Shown in pieces: positions 15,945 through 22,861 of a DNA stretch of 64,000 nucleotides (positions within the stretch are counted from its first letter, which is position 1; every line of letters starts with the position of its first letter). The notes under the pieces were generated by a model. The model ran no database searches. It worked only from the letters and a program-made list of their open reading frames with translations, and had not been told where the DNA came from. Both the position numbers and the translations under genes were made by a program. Where the stretch lies: positions 1-64,000 of the forward strand of contig NZ_CADEAG010000008.1 in assembly GCF_902825155.1 (NCBI RefSeq). The letters run 5' to 3'. This stretch comes from Bartonella taylorii 8TBB (GTDB taxonomy: Bacteria; Pseudomonadota; Alphaproteobacteria; Rhizobiales; Rhizobiaceae).

Positions 15945-16972
15945 GCCAGTTCCTCCACGTCACGGTTTTTCCATGCCGCTTTGACATGTTTCAGGGTCAC
16001 CTCACACCCATCTCCAAGCGCTGCCATGCGTGCCAACATCATGGTTTTGTCAATTTGCCGCAAAGCTCCAGCCTTTAAGCCTATCCCTGTCAGAAACTTT
16101 ATCGCCCCTGAATCTTCAATGCCCCAATCATGGATGCGCGCAGCAATATCCTCACTATAGGGCTTGCGCCGTTTCAGATGCATCGCCAAACGACTTTTAA
16201 TTTGTGCATAAGAGGGACCATTTTGACGGTGAACCAACCGCCCCGAAATCTCATCATTGCCAACCAAAGCGAGCCCCGTGCCATTAATATCAACAAAATG
16301 GCGCAACTGATTAATCGCCTCATCCGTTAAATTTTGCGCCTCATCAACGATCAACAACGTGCCACTGCCCACACGCTCTAATTTCTTGCCAATGGCACGC
16401 GTTAAGCGGGTGGGATTATATTCCACCACTTCCAATTCTGCTGCCATATCATTCAAAATACCGTGAACACTGCGCGTATGTGGGCTTGCTGTCACCAGAT
16501 AAACATGCGGGCGGGTAGAGCGGTAATGGCGGCAGGTTTCGGTCTTGCCACTGCCCGCATCAAGCGTAATCATCACCATATCCCCCGTGCTTTGTGCCAG
16601 TGTTAAAGTATCAATGATCTCACTGGCAATTCGATTCCTCTGAAAGGCTGGCTTTTCTGGGATCTTTTCCAAAAACCCCGCCGTTTCTTTTAAAACCTCA
16701 ACCCATTGTTGAACTTTTGCATTTTGCTTACCCAATTGCCCCGCATAACTGCCCGCATACCATTGCGAAAACGTCCCATCCGGCATCCCTATGCGCCGCG
16801 CCACCTCTGCTTTCGACCAATCATTCATTTGCCCCAAAGCTCTCACCGAATCCACAAGCTCATTCCATAAAGCAATGTCATCACTGTTGCGGTTTTGGGC
16901 TGTTCCATTAGGCTGGATTTTTGGTCGCGCCCAAGGATTTTTATCGACCGTTGCATTTATCGCGTTTTTCAT
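15941..16972 (-). CDS. muB: MuB-like transposition target ATPase (AAA+)
   Basis: This 343-residue protein is the MuB/transposon-helper ATPase that binds DNA, activates MuA and directs target choice. An N-terminal helix-turn-helix lies around residues 53-70 ('SKAEVARRIGMPDGTFSQW'). Walker A is DAGSGKT at about 138-144 and Walker B is 'LLIVDEAQN' at about 206-214. The C-terminal region ('LKAGALRQIDKTMMLARMAA') matches the MuB C-terminal helical domain. In Mu MuB follows MuA closely; here a 340-base gap with repeats and hairpins separates them. Confidence 0.93.
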   Translation of the reverse strand: MKNAINATVDKNPWARPKIQPNGTAQNRNSDDIALWNELVDSVRALGQMNDWSKAEVARRIGMPDGTFSQWYAGSYAGQLGKQNAKVQQWVEVLKETAGFLEKIPEKPAFQRNRIASEIIDTLTLAQSTGDMVMITLDAGSGKTETCRHYRSTRPHVYLVTASPHTRSVHGILNDMAAELEVVEYNPTRLTRAIGKKLERVGSGTLLIVDEAQNLTDEAINQLRHFVDINGTGLALVGNDEISGRLVHRQNGPSYAQIKSRLAMHLKRRKPYSEDIAARIHDWGIEDSGAIKFLTGIGLKAGALRQIDKTMMLARMAALGDGCEVTLKHVKAAWKNRDVEELA

Positions 16973-16987
16973 CTATGATCTCCCTCT

Positions 16988-17012
16988 CGTATTGATCTAG
17001 ATTCGTATTGAT
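16988..17012. repeat. Direct repeat CGTATTGAT upstream of muB
   Basis: CGTATTGAT occurs at 16988-16996 and 17004-17012, 16 bases apart. The second copy is preceded by TT and followed by TTTAGA. The same motif with similar flanks is found at 21198-21206, upstream of the HTH gene, and a weaker TGTATTGAT at 17185-17193. Spacing near one and a half helical turns and repeated placement before early genes suggest operator sites for a phage regulator. No binding protein is demonstrated. Confidence 0.45.
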
Positions 17013-17026
17013 TTTAGATTTTATTG

Positions 17027-17052
17027 AATGGGTAGGCTCCCACCTACCCATT
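17027..17052. repeat. Inverted repeat with CTCCCA loop, muA-muB spacer
   Basis: A stem of ten base pairs (AATGGGTAGG with CCTACCCATT) encloses the loop CTCCCA at 17037-17042. On the + strand it is followed by a T run. An inverted repeat with a different stem and the identical six-base loop lies at 21601-21624, upstream of ner. It could be a terminator for + strand transcription or an RNA element in the leader of muB. Confidence 0.6.
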
Positions 17053-17065
17053 TTTGTTACTCTAA

Positions 17066-17090
17066 AGCCGTACGCGATACTAAAACGGCT
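17066..17090 (-). repeat. Hairpin with conserved loop, copy 1
   Basis: On the reverse strand the stem AGCCGT/ACGGCT encloses the loop TTTAGTATCGCGT. A second hairpin at 17249-17276 has a nearly identical loop (TTTGTATCGCGT) on an unrelated stem. Conserved loop with compensating stem changes is what selection on a folded RNA or cruciform would give. The two copies also share the downstream pyrimidine tract around CAAATCCCCC on the + strand. Confidence 0.55.
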
Positions 17091-17248
17091 CCCTGACAAA
17101 TCCCCCTCTCTTTCTCACACATCGGGGAACTTGCTAACTTCACGCTCCTCGCCCGATTAAGGCAAAGGCACCTGAAAATTTAATTGTATTGATTTAAACT
17201 TTTAAAGGATTAAGACTTCTCCCCCCCCCTTTTCTTTGTTAACGCTTC

Positions 17249-17276
17249 AAGCTGGTACGCGATACAAAACCAGCTT
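17249..17276 (-). repeat. Hairpin with conserved loop, copy 2
   Basis: The stem AAGCTGGT/ACCAGCTT encloses, on the reverse strand, the loop TTTGTATCGCGT. It lies 40 bases downstream of the muA stop in the transcribed direction. Compare copy 1 at 17066-17090. The stem is strong enough for a pause site or terminator, but no U run follows on the reverse strand. Confidence 0.55.
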
Positions 17277-17315
17277 CCTTTTGAGAATTCTTGCAAATCC
17301 CCCCTCTTTCCTTTC

Positions 17316-19295
17316 CTATCGTTTAGGAAACTTAATCACTTCACGCCCCTCATCAGAGGACGAAAGCTTTCTCAAAGCTTTGTGCAAATGTTGACTAAAT
17401 TCTTGGGCGTCCAAAGCCTCATCATCGTCTGCTGTCAAAGCTAAATTCCCCACATGGTTTGGCATCAAGCGGCTCACCTTTGGCTTTATCGGAAGTTTAG
17501 ATTTGAACACTTCATCCTTTTTCTCAAGGCGCCCATAAACATCGGCCAAGTGATCGGGCGCAAGCTTTGCCGCTAGCTGTTTTTCTGCTTTAACAGCCTT
17601 CACATATTCTTTACGCAAACGCCCATTCAAGCGCGCCGCCTGCTGGTCATAAAAACCTACATCGCAAAGGCAAGGTGCCAAACAAAGCAACCGATTATGC
17701 AAATCATAAACCCGTAAATCTTGATGCAAATTATCCGGATCAAAACGTACAATCACCTTTTGCCCCGCATGCTCATTCAACGCCCGCGCCCAATAACGAT
17801 TGCCATAAAAATGGATCTCGCCCGTACCCTTTTGCGCACGCAATGCCTCAGAGGTTAAAAGCCATAAAGCCCGTTGTGCTGCGCTCGCTTGCCGAATAAT
17901 CGTCCCCTCGGCTTGCAAACTCTCAGTAAAGGTCTCATCAAAACTGCGCCCCGCACAATTAACCGCCTTGCGCCCTGCTTGCGCATTGTGTGCACAAATT
18001 TGCGCACCAACATGGGCCTTGAATTCATCAAATCCTATCGCCCGCTTGCCATAATCTTCAGGCTTGGCATCCGGTTTATTGCCCGTATAAGCCCCCGCAC
18101 AAAAGGGATGTTTGGAAATCGCTTCTGCCAGATCACGCCATGCCCGCTCAATCGGTTTAGACTGTCCGCTATAAGGGGTCGTCCATTGCAATTGCACCCC
18201 CAAACTCGTCAAAAGCCCCTGCGGATCATCCGGCTTAATCTTAAAACGAAAACGGTTTTGCACACCTCCAGAAATCCACTTGCTGGTAAAGGCACGCCCA
18301 TTATCCAAGGTCATACGCTCCGGTATCCCATAAGCCTCCACCATGTCCCCAATCACCAAACGAACGATTTCCCAAGTCTCAGCATCCGATAAGCGCCACG
18401 ATAAAATCTTGCCCGAATAAAGATCTTGAATGGCAATCAGATAAAGCCGCACAGGCTTCTCTCCCCAAGGAACACGCACAAAAACATCCAGCTTATGTCC
18501 ATCCATATTCACCGCTTGCAGTGCATGCAGGCTTGAGCGATCACGCCGTTGTGCCGGATAAAGCTTTTTTGCCTTTTCTTCTCCCTCACGCGCTAAAACC
18601 ACAACCGCTTTGGAAACTTGCGCCTTAAAACGACGCCGCAAAGCCCGCTCAGAAGGAATGGGCTCCCAACCTTTCTCCTGCGCCACAGAAACCATGCGCC
18701 GATAACACGCCGAAAAAGCAGGGCGAGACGGGCGCAAATAATCCGAACAAAAAACCTCCCACGCCCCCTCATGACACGGCGCAAATTGCGAAACATTCTC
18801 CTCACCATAACAAGGCGCAAGCGCTGCCAACCAATCAGGGCGCTCATACCCCTCCACCATCTGCCGCCAATTAAAAAGCGACATCCGGCTCACACCAAAT
18901 TGCACCGCACAAAAACTTGCCGCATCATGCACACCCATACCGGCATGGAGCAAATCATCCATAAAGCAAAGTGCCTTCAAACGCTCTTCACAGCGCCTTT
19001 TATGCGCCTTGGAAAGCCCCTCATAACGCACCCAAATGCTTGTCTTTTGCTCCCCTTGCGTTTGTTTCACATCAACACCCACTCCAGAGCGCACTAACAA
19101 TGCCGCCCGTGAAACCTCCGGCAATAAGGAAATGTGATACTCCCAAACCGGCTTGGTTTTGCCTAATGTTTGGCGAAACAATTGTGTATTCAAACGCCAT
19201 TTCTTAAGCGCGAGATTGTTGAGACCGATCTTTGTTTTCGGCAACCCTGGCAAAGCTGCCTCAGCCAATTCGGCAATACGAAACCATTCTTTCAT
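17316..19295 (-). CDS. muA: MuA-like DDE transposase
   Basis: This 659-residue protein is the transposase of a Mu-like phage, close in length to MuA (663). The N-terminal domain (1-60, 'WFRIAELAEAALPGLPKT') is the MuA DNA-binding type. The catalytic triad is visible as D265 ('NMDGHKLDVFV'), D331 ('MTLDNGRAFTSKW') and E383 ('KPIERAWRDL'), near the Mu positions. A C-terminal Mu-type domain follows, with a basic tail. The start overlaps the preceding small gene by 4 bases. It catalyses strand cutting and transfer in integration and replication. Confidence 0.96.
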   Translation of the reverse strand: MKEWFRIAELAEAALPGLPKTKIGLNNLALKKWRLNTQLFRQTLGKTKPVWEYHISLLPEVSRAALLVRSGVGVDVKQTQGEQKTSIWVRYEGLSKAHKRRCEERLKALCFMDDLLHAGMGVHDAASFCAVQFGVSRMSLFNWRQMVEGYERPDWLAALAPCYGEENVSQFAPCHEGAWEVFCSDYLRPSRPAFSACYRRMVSVAQEKGWEPIPSERALRRRFKAQVSKAVVVLAREGEEKAKKLYPAQRRDRSSLHALQAVNMDGHKLDVFVRVPWGEKPVRLYLIAIQDLYSGKILSWRLSDAETWEIVRLVIGDMVEAYGIPERMTLDNGRAFTSKWISGGVQNRFRFKIKPDDPQGLLTSLGVQLQWTTPYSGQSKPIERAWRDLAEAISKHPFCAGAYTGNKPDAKPEDYGKRAIGFDEFKAHVGAQICAHNAQAGRKAVNCAGRSFDETFTESLQAEGTIIRQASAAQRALWLLTSEALRAQKGTGEIHFYGNRYWARALNEHAGQKVIVRFDPDNLHQDLRVYDLHNRLLCLAPCLCDVGFYDQQAARLNGRLRKEYVKAVKAEKQLAAKLAPDHLADVYGRLEKKDEVFKSKLPIKPKVSRLMPNHVGNLALTADDDEALDAQEFSQHLHKALRKLSSSDEGREVIKFPKR

Positions 19296-19750
19296 GGCTG
19301 CCCCCTTTTAATGCGAACCGGCGTTGCGCGCATGGCTTTCAATCGCGCTGCAATCTCCCGCTGTTCCTGCTGCAACCGTGCAATTTCTGCTAACCGCGCC
19401 TCATCCCCTTGCAACAATAATAAACCATCTTCACTCACCACCTCATCCCAGAGCCAAAATGCCTCTGTCGCCCGCACAAATGCCTTAAACCGCGGCAGGG
19501 AAATATCCACCTGCTTACTTTCCGCAACATAAGCATCCAAACTGGCCTTACTTAAACACCCAATCCCTAAATAATGCGCCATACGCTCCGCAATCACACT
19601 GCGCTCAACCCGGCATTCTCTCAAAGCACGCGCCATGGCACGCTTAATGCGTGAGCGAAACCGCCCTAAATCAATCTGCGCAACGGGTTCACGACAAGGA
19701 AAAACCGGCTTTTGGAAAAAATCAAGCTGCCCGCAACCATGCCTCTTCAT
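19292..19750 (-). CDS. Small early phage protein upstream of muA
   Basis: This 152-residue protein overlaps both its neighbours by 4 bases, giving an operon of coupled genes parB-like, this gene and muA. It has 'RFRSRIKRAMARALRECRVERSVIAERMAHYLGIGCLSKASLDAYVAESKQ' in part, a helical segment resembling small proteins found next to MuA in Rhizobiales and other transposable prophages. The C-terminus is a coiled coil with basic residues. The function is unknown. Confidence 0.65.
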   Translation of the reverse strand: MKRHGCGQLDFFQKPVFPCREPVAQIDLGRFRSRIKRAMARALRECRVERSVIAERMAHYLGIGCLSKASLDAYVAESKQVDISLPRFKAFVRATEAFWLWDEVVSEDGLLLLQGDEARLAEIARLQQEQREIAARLKAMRATPVRIKRGQP

Positions 19751-20694
19751 GACAGCACCTCCCCTTGTTCTCTTGCAAGATAATCACAAAACCGCGCCTT
19801 TGTCTGCGCATCTGCTCTCTGCCACACCCCTAATAACTGAGCAAAAATCCGTTCCTGTTCATTAATTTGCGGTGGCGTATTAACCCCATTGACCAAATCA
19901 ACAGCCCGCCGTAAATCCCCCTCAACCTGTTGCAAAGCAATTGCCACACGCCGTTGCGAAACCGGCTCCATCTTTGCTAATTTTAACAACTGCGCTTGAT
20001 TATCCGCCAATGCCGTCCCCCGCAAAACAGAGCGCAACTCCGGCTGTAAATGCTGAGCAATACTGTTGAGACGTCTTACTGATTTTGAAGACAAACCAAT
20101 GCGGTCCGCCACATGTTTGGCAAAGTGCAAACTTTGCACTTTGCCATTTAAGTCACCATCATTTGGCAAAGGGTCAATTTGACCCTTTGCCACTTTGTCC
20201 CCTTCACACCCGATTTTATTGTGATCTGAAGTTGCATTGCTGTCCCTTTGAGCAATTGGGACAACTTGTCCCAATTGCTCTTTTTTGACTTTATGTTGAT
20301 TACTACCGTCCCCACCACGCTTAATCTCCCCATATTTCTTTTCCCACAATTCGCGGTAAGTTTGGACAAAAAGCGCACGGTCAATAACAGACAACTCATT
20401 ACGAAAGAGGTTTTCAGCCACTTCTAAAAGCGCGGCATTGTCCTTATCAGCCTGCACCACAACGGCATCAATGTCACTATAGCCCAAAAGCTCCGCAGCA
20501 CGAAGCCGATGCGCACCAGCAATAAGCGTATAATTACCCTCTTTAGCATTAGGGGTATGGCGCACCGTAATGGGATTCATTAATCCCTCCCGCGCCATTG
20601 ATTGTGCAAGTGCCTTGGCATGCTCATCATCCACAGGGCGTATACGCTCCGGCACCACAATCACATCAAGAGCAAGCTTTTGAAACTGTGCCAT
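19747..20694 (-). CDS. ParB/Spo0J-like DNA-binding protein of the prophage
   Basis: This 315-residue protein has the ParB N-terminal domain: 'QSMAREGLMNPITVRH' (box I region), 'LIAGAHRLRAAELLGYSDI' (box II-like, GAHR for GERR), and a helix-turn-helix around 'HVADRIGLSSKSVRRLNSIAQ'. Between them is a hydrophilic linker of roughly 60 residues encoded by DNA with three long palindromes. ParB-like proteins in Mu-like phages are proposed to act in regulation or DNA organisation. The ATG at 20694 overlaps the stop of the upstream gene (TGATG). Confidence 0.85.
   Translation of the reverse strand: MAQFQKLALDVIVVPERIRPVDDEHAKALAQSMAREGLMNPITVRHTPNAKEGNYTLIAGAHRLRAAELLGYSDIDAVVVQADKDNAALLEVAENLFRNELSVIDRALFVQTYRELWEKKYGEIKRGGDGSNQHKVKKEQLGQVVPIAQRDSNATSDHNKIGCEGDKVAKGQIDPLPNDGDLNGKVQSLHFAKHVADRIGLSSKSVRRLNSIAQHLQPELRSVLRGTALADNQAQLLKLAKMEPVSQRRVAIALQQVEGDLRRAVDLVNGVNTPPQINEQERIFAQLLGVWQRADAQTKARFCDYLAREQGEVLS
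20118..20146. repeat. Perfect palindrome inside parB-like gene, copy 1
   Basis: Arms of 14 bases (TGGCAAAGTGCAAA and its complement) flank a single central C, giving a 29-base element. It begins and ends like the second palindrome at 20164-20192 (TGGCAAAG...CTTTGCCA), with the same total length. It is read through in frame by the parB-like gene. Confidence 0.9.
20164..20192. repeat. Perfect palindrome inside parB-like gene, copy 2
   Basis: Arms of 14 bases (TGGCAAAGGGTCAA and its complement) flank a single T. The centre differs from copy 1 but changes symmetrically, so both arms co-vary. It lies 17 bases from copy 1. Confidence 0.9.
20250..20280. repeat. Perfect palindrome inside parB-like gene, copy 3
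   Basis: Arms of 15 bases (GAGCAATTGGGACAA and its complement) flank a single C, 31 bases in all. Sequence is unlike copies 1 and 2, but the size and one-base centre are the same. A T run follows on the + strand, so it could also act as a terminator for transcripts in that direction. Confidence 0.9.
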
Positions 20695-21092
20695 CACGCC
20701 GCCGCCTTTCTGATCTCTTTAAAGAATAAATCCATCGCACGCCCCGCCCATCTTTGATAAGATTTGGCAAAAACTGGTTCTTCCAAACGCCGGTTAATGG
20801 TACGCAAAGAGCGAGCAACAGCAGTGCGTTCACGCTCTTGCATGGCAACAAGACGCCGCCGCGGTACCTCAAACTGATAATGCAAGATATGAATAACAAT
20901 CTGTCGTGCTAACGCCGCATCAAATAAGCAATGCGGAGGGTCAATAATATACCGGATTGGTAAATGCTTAAATCCACCACTCACGGCTTTTAAAGAACAG
21001 GCAAGCATAGCTTCCAAACGTTCAACTTCTGAATAAGGATTAACGATATCGCTTCTGGCTTCTGGGGTCCATAAATTACAAGCAGCAACCAT
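20694..21092 (-). CDS. HTH protein with DnaA C-terminal-like segment, early phage gene
   Basis: This product of about 132 residues contains 'ARQIVIHILHYQFEVPRRRLVAMQERERTAVARSLRTI', which resembles the DnaA domain IV helix-turn-helix that reads DnaA boxes. It lacks an AAA domain. It is the first gene after the ner gap and is coupled to the parB-like gene. The ATG at 21092 has GGGGG five bases upstream. A role in replication or regulation of the prophage is inferred only from the motif. Confidence 0.6.
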   Translation of the reverse strand: MVAACNLWTPEARSDIVNPYSEVERLEAMLACSLKAVSGGFKHLPIRYIIDPPHCLFDAALARQIVIHILHYQFEVPRRRLVAMQERERTAVARSLRTINRRLEEPVFAKSYQRWAGRAMDLFFKEIRKAAA

Positions 21093-21197
21093 AACCACCC
21101 CCTATAAAAACAATATGACCACCCCCTAATCGCCAAAACCAACCCATGCAAACGGCTGTTCTATGATGCAAATCTCTGCAATTTATCTTGCCCATTT

Positions 21198-21206
21198 CGT
21201 ATTGAT
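21198..21206. promoter_or_regulatory. CGTATTGAT motif upstream of early genes
   Basis: This copy of the motif shares extended flanks (TT before, TTTAGA shortly after) with that at 17004-17012. It lies in the 200-base gap between ner and the HTH gene, where an early promoter or operator is expected. The remainder of that gap shows no gene. Confidence 0.4.
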
Positions 21207-21289
21207 CTTTAGACATTGATAAACCTTTTTATCTTATGGTATTTAAATTCATGGCAAATGCGCAAAAACGCAAAGCCGTGTAACGAAGT

Positions 21290-21583
21290 TCAAGCAGCAT
21301 TACCGCGCAATGCGGAATGCTTTATAGAATCCGTATTGGCATGTTTTGCTGCTTTAAAAATGCGACGGCGACTTTTGGGGTAGCGGTCACTAAACACTTG
21401 CTCTACGGGCAAACCGATAAAATCGGCAATGGCGCGTTCGGCTTTCTCGTTAGACCGTGTCCAGATATGTTGAACACTGGATGACGAGAGTTGATAAGCT
21501 TTCGCGAGCTCCGCCAAGGTCATATTACGGCGGCGTAGCTCAGCTAAAATACTATGGCGATCCCATTTTTGTGTGGTTGTCAT
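21290..21583 (-). CDS. ner: Ner-like transcriptional regulator
   Basis: This 97-residue protein has the Ner/Nlp/SfsB family domain at its N-terminus: 'WDRHSILAELRRRNMTLAELAKAYQLSSSSVQHIW' in part, with a helix-turn-helix and 'AERAIADFIGLPVEQVFSDRYP'. Mu Ner (75 residues) turns down early and repressor promoters. Here it is divergent from the repressor genes, the same switch arrangement as in Mu. The C-terminus is about 25 residues longer than in Mu Ner. The leader contains an inverted repeat just before the ribosome binding site CAGGAG. Confidence 0.9.
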   Translation of the reverse strand: MTTTQKWDRHSILAELRRRNMTLAELAKAYQLSSSSVQHIWTRSNEKAERAIADFIGLPVEQVFSDRYPKSRRRIFKAAKHANTDSIKHSALRGNAA

Positions 21584-21600
21584 AACTTCGCTCCTGCTTC

Positions 21601-21624
21601 AAACGGATGCTCCCACATCCGTTT
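21601..21624. repeat. Inverted repeat with CTCCCA loop, ner-repressor control region
   Basis: A nine-base-pair stem (AAACGGATG with CATCCGTTT) encloses CTCCCA at 21610-21615, followed on the + strand by a T run. The loop is identical to that at 17037-17042. It lies in the divergent control region, 17 bases before the ner start, so it may act as operator or as a leader hairpin. Confidence 0.6.
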
Positions 21625-21733
21625 TTTGTGGGGTTAATTGTAAAATATCTGCCCTCTATATCGGGCGGTAATTAGATGTATAATGCCAAATTCGGCTTTT
21701 GTAAATACCGAAAATGGATTTGGAGTGATTTTT

Positions 21734-22264
21734 TTGGCACGTCCTGAAAAAGAACCACAAACAGAACTCGCAAAACGATTGCGTGAAATACGGCATACCC
21801 TTGGTTTCACAGAGCGTAAGCAATTTGCTAAACATTTTGAAATCCCCGAAACGACTATGCGCAATTATGAAACGGGTTTGCAAGAACCCCCTGCATCTAT
21901 AATGCGAATATATAAAGATCGCTGTGGAATATCCTTAGATTGGCTCGTTACCGGTGAAGGTGAAATGTTTAGTAACATGGCAAAAGCGAAAGAAGCAGGT
22001 TTTAAAGCGCCTACCATTCCTACTGGACTCATGAAAAAGCTTGGTCGCATAGCTTATACAACCTATCGCGATGCAAATATAAAACTCCCCCCTGAAGATA
22101 TAGCGGAACTCGCGGCGGAACTTTATAAAAAACTGCAAGAGCTTGTTCAAGACATCAACGACATGGAAGAAATAGAGCTTACTTTGCCTCTTCTAAAATT
22201 GCATTTAAAGCGTCAAATAGAGGCTGAAAAAGAACACTCCAAAGCTGCACAAAATTCGGCTTAA
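21734..22264 (+). CDS. Prophage repressor 1 (HTH, XRE-like)
   Basis: This protein of 176 residues from the TTG at 21734 has an XRE-type helix-turn-helix in the first 70 residues ('RLREIRHTLGFTERKQFAKHFEIPETTMRNYETG'), then 'LDWLVTGEGEMF' and a helical C-terminal domain. The TTG start is chosen by analogy with the second repressor, which begins with the same residues, and by GGAG upstream. It is transcribed away from ner, as the Mu repressor is. Its C-terminal 110 residues are almost identical to those of the next gene. Confidence 0.85.
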   Translation: MARPEKEPQTELAKRLREIRHTLGFTERKQFAKHFEIPETTMRNYETGLQEPPASIMRIYKDRCGISLDWLVTGEGEMFSNMAKAKEAGFKAPTIPTGLMKKLGRIAYTTYRDANIKLPPEDIAELAAELYKKLQELVQDINDMEEIELTLPLLKLHLKRQIEAEKEHSKAAQNSA

Positions 22265-22345
22265 TGCTACTCTAAAATGAATGGGGGAATCTCTTTTTAA
22301 AATCCTGTAATTTAAAACAAATCTCAATATAAATAAGGAGCACTT

Positions 22346-22861
22346 TTGGCACGCCCTGAAAAAGAACCCAAAACAGAACAGGCAAAGCGGTTACGTTTGA
22401 TACGAGAAAGCTTAGAGCTTAATCGAGATCAGATAGCTACCCGTTTAGGTATTAATAAAGTAGTTTATAGCTACGCTGAAAGAGGGACCACCTTTCCCAA
22501 TGTAGAATTTTTGACTGCTTTATCACAGCAATTAAATGTCAACTTAACTTGGCTCGTTACCGGTGAAGGTGAAATGTTTAGTGACATGGCAAAAGCGAAA
22601 GAAGCAGGTTTTAAAGCGCCTACCATTCCTACTGGACTCATGAAAAAGCTCGGTCGCGTGGCTTATACAACCTATCGCGATGCAAATATAAAAATCCCCC
22701 CTGAAGATATAGCGGAACTCGCGGCAGAACTTTATGGAAAACTGCAAGAGCTTGTTCAAGACATCAACGATAGCGAAGAAGTAGAGCTTACTTTGCCTCT
22801 TCTAAAACTGCATTTAAAGCGTCAAATAGAAGCTGAAAATGCACATCCAGAAACTACATAA
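22346..22861 (+). CDS. Prophage repressor 2 (HTH, XRE-like), paralogue
   Basis: This 171-residue protein begins with TTG, supported by AAGGAG five bases upstream. The N-terminal HTH ('LRLIRESLELNRDQIATRLGINKVVYSYAERG') differs clearly from that of repressor 1, whereas the first 12 residues and the C-terminal part from 'LVTGEGEMF' on are nearly the same. This pattern indicates tandem duplication with replacement or fast divergence of the DNA-reading domain. Both may oligomerise through the shared domain. Confidence 0.85.
   Translation: MARPEKEPKTEQAKRLRLIRESLELNRDQIATRLGINKVVYSYAERGTTFPNVEFLTALSQQLNVNLTWLVTGEGEMFSDMAKAKEAGFKAPTIPTGLMKKLGRVAYTTYRDANIKIPPEDIAELAAELYGKLQELVQDINDSEEVELTLPLLKLHLKRQIEAENAHPETT

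Noticed and set aside
16988..17012. CGTATTGAT repeats as Mu genome ends (Mu's left end begins TGTATTGATT)
   Set aside because: They lie inside the prophage between muA and muB, with phage genes on both sides. The resemblance is short and more likely coincidence or an internal binding site.
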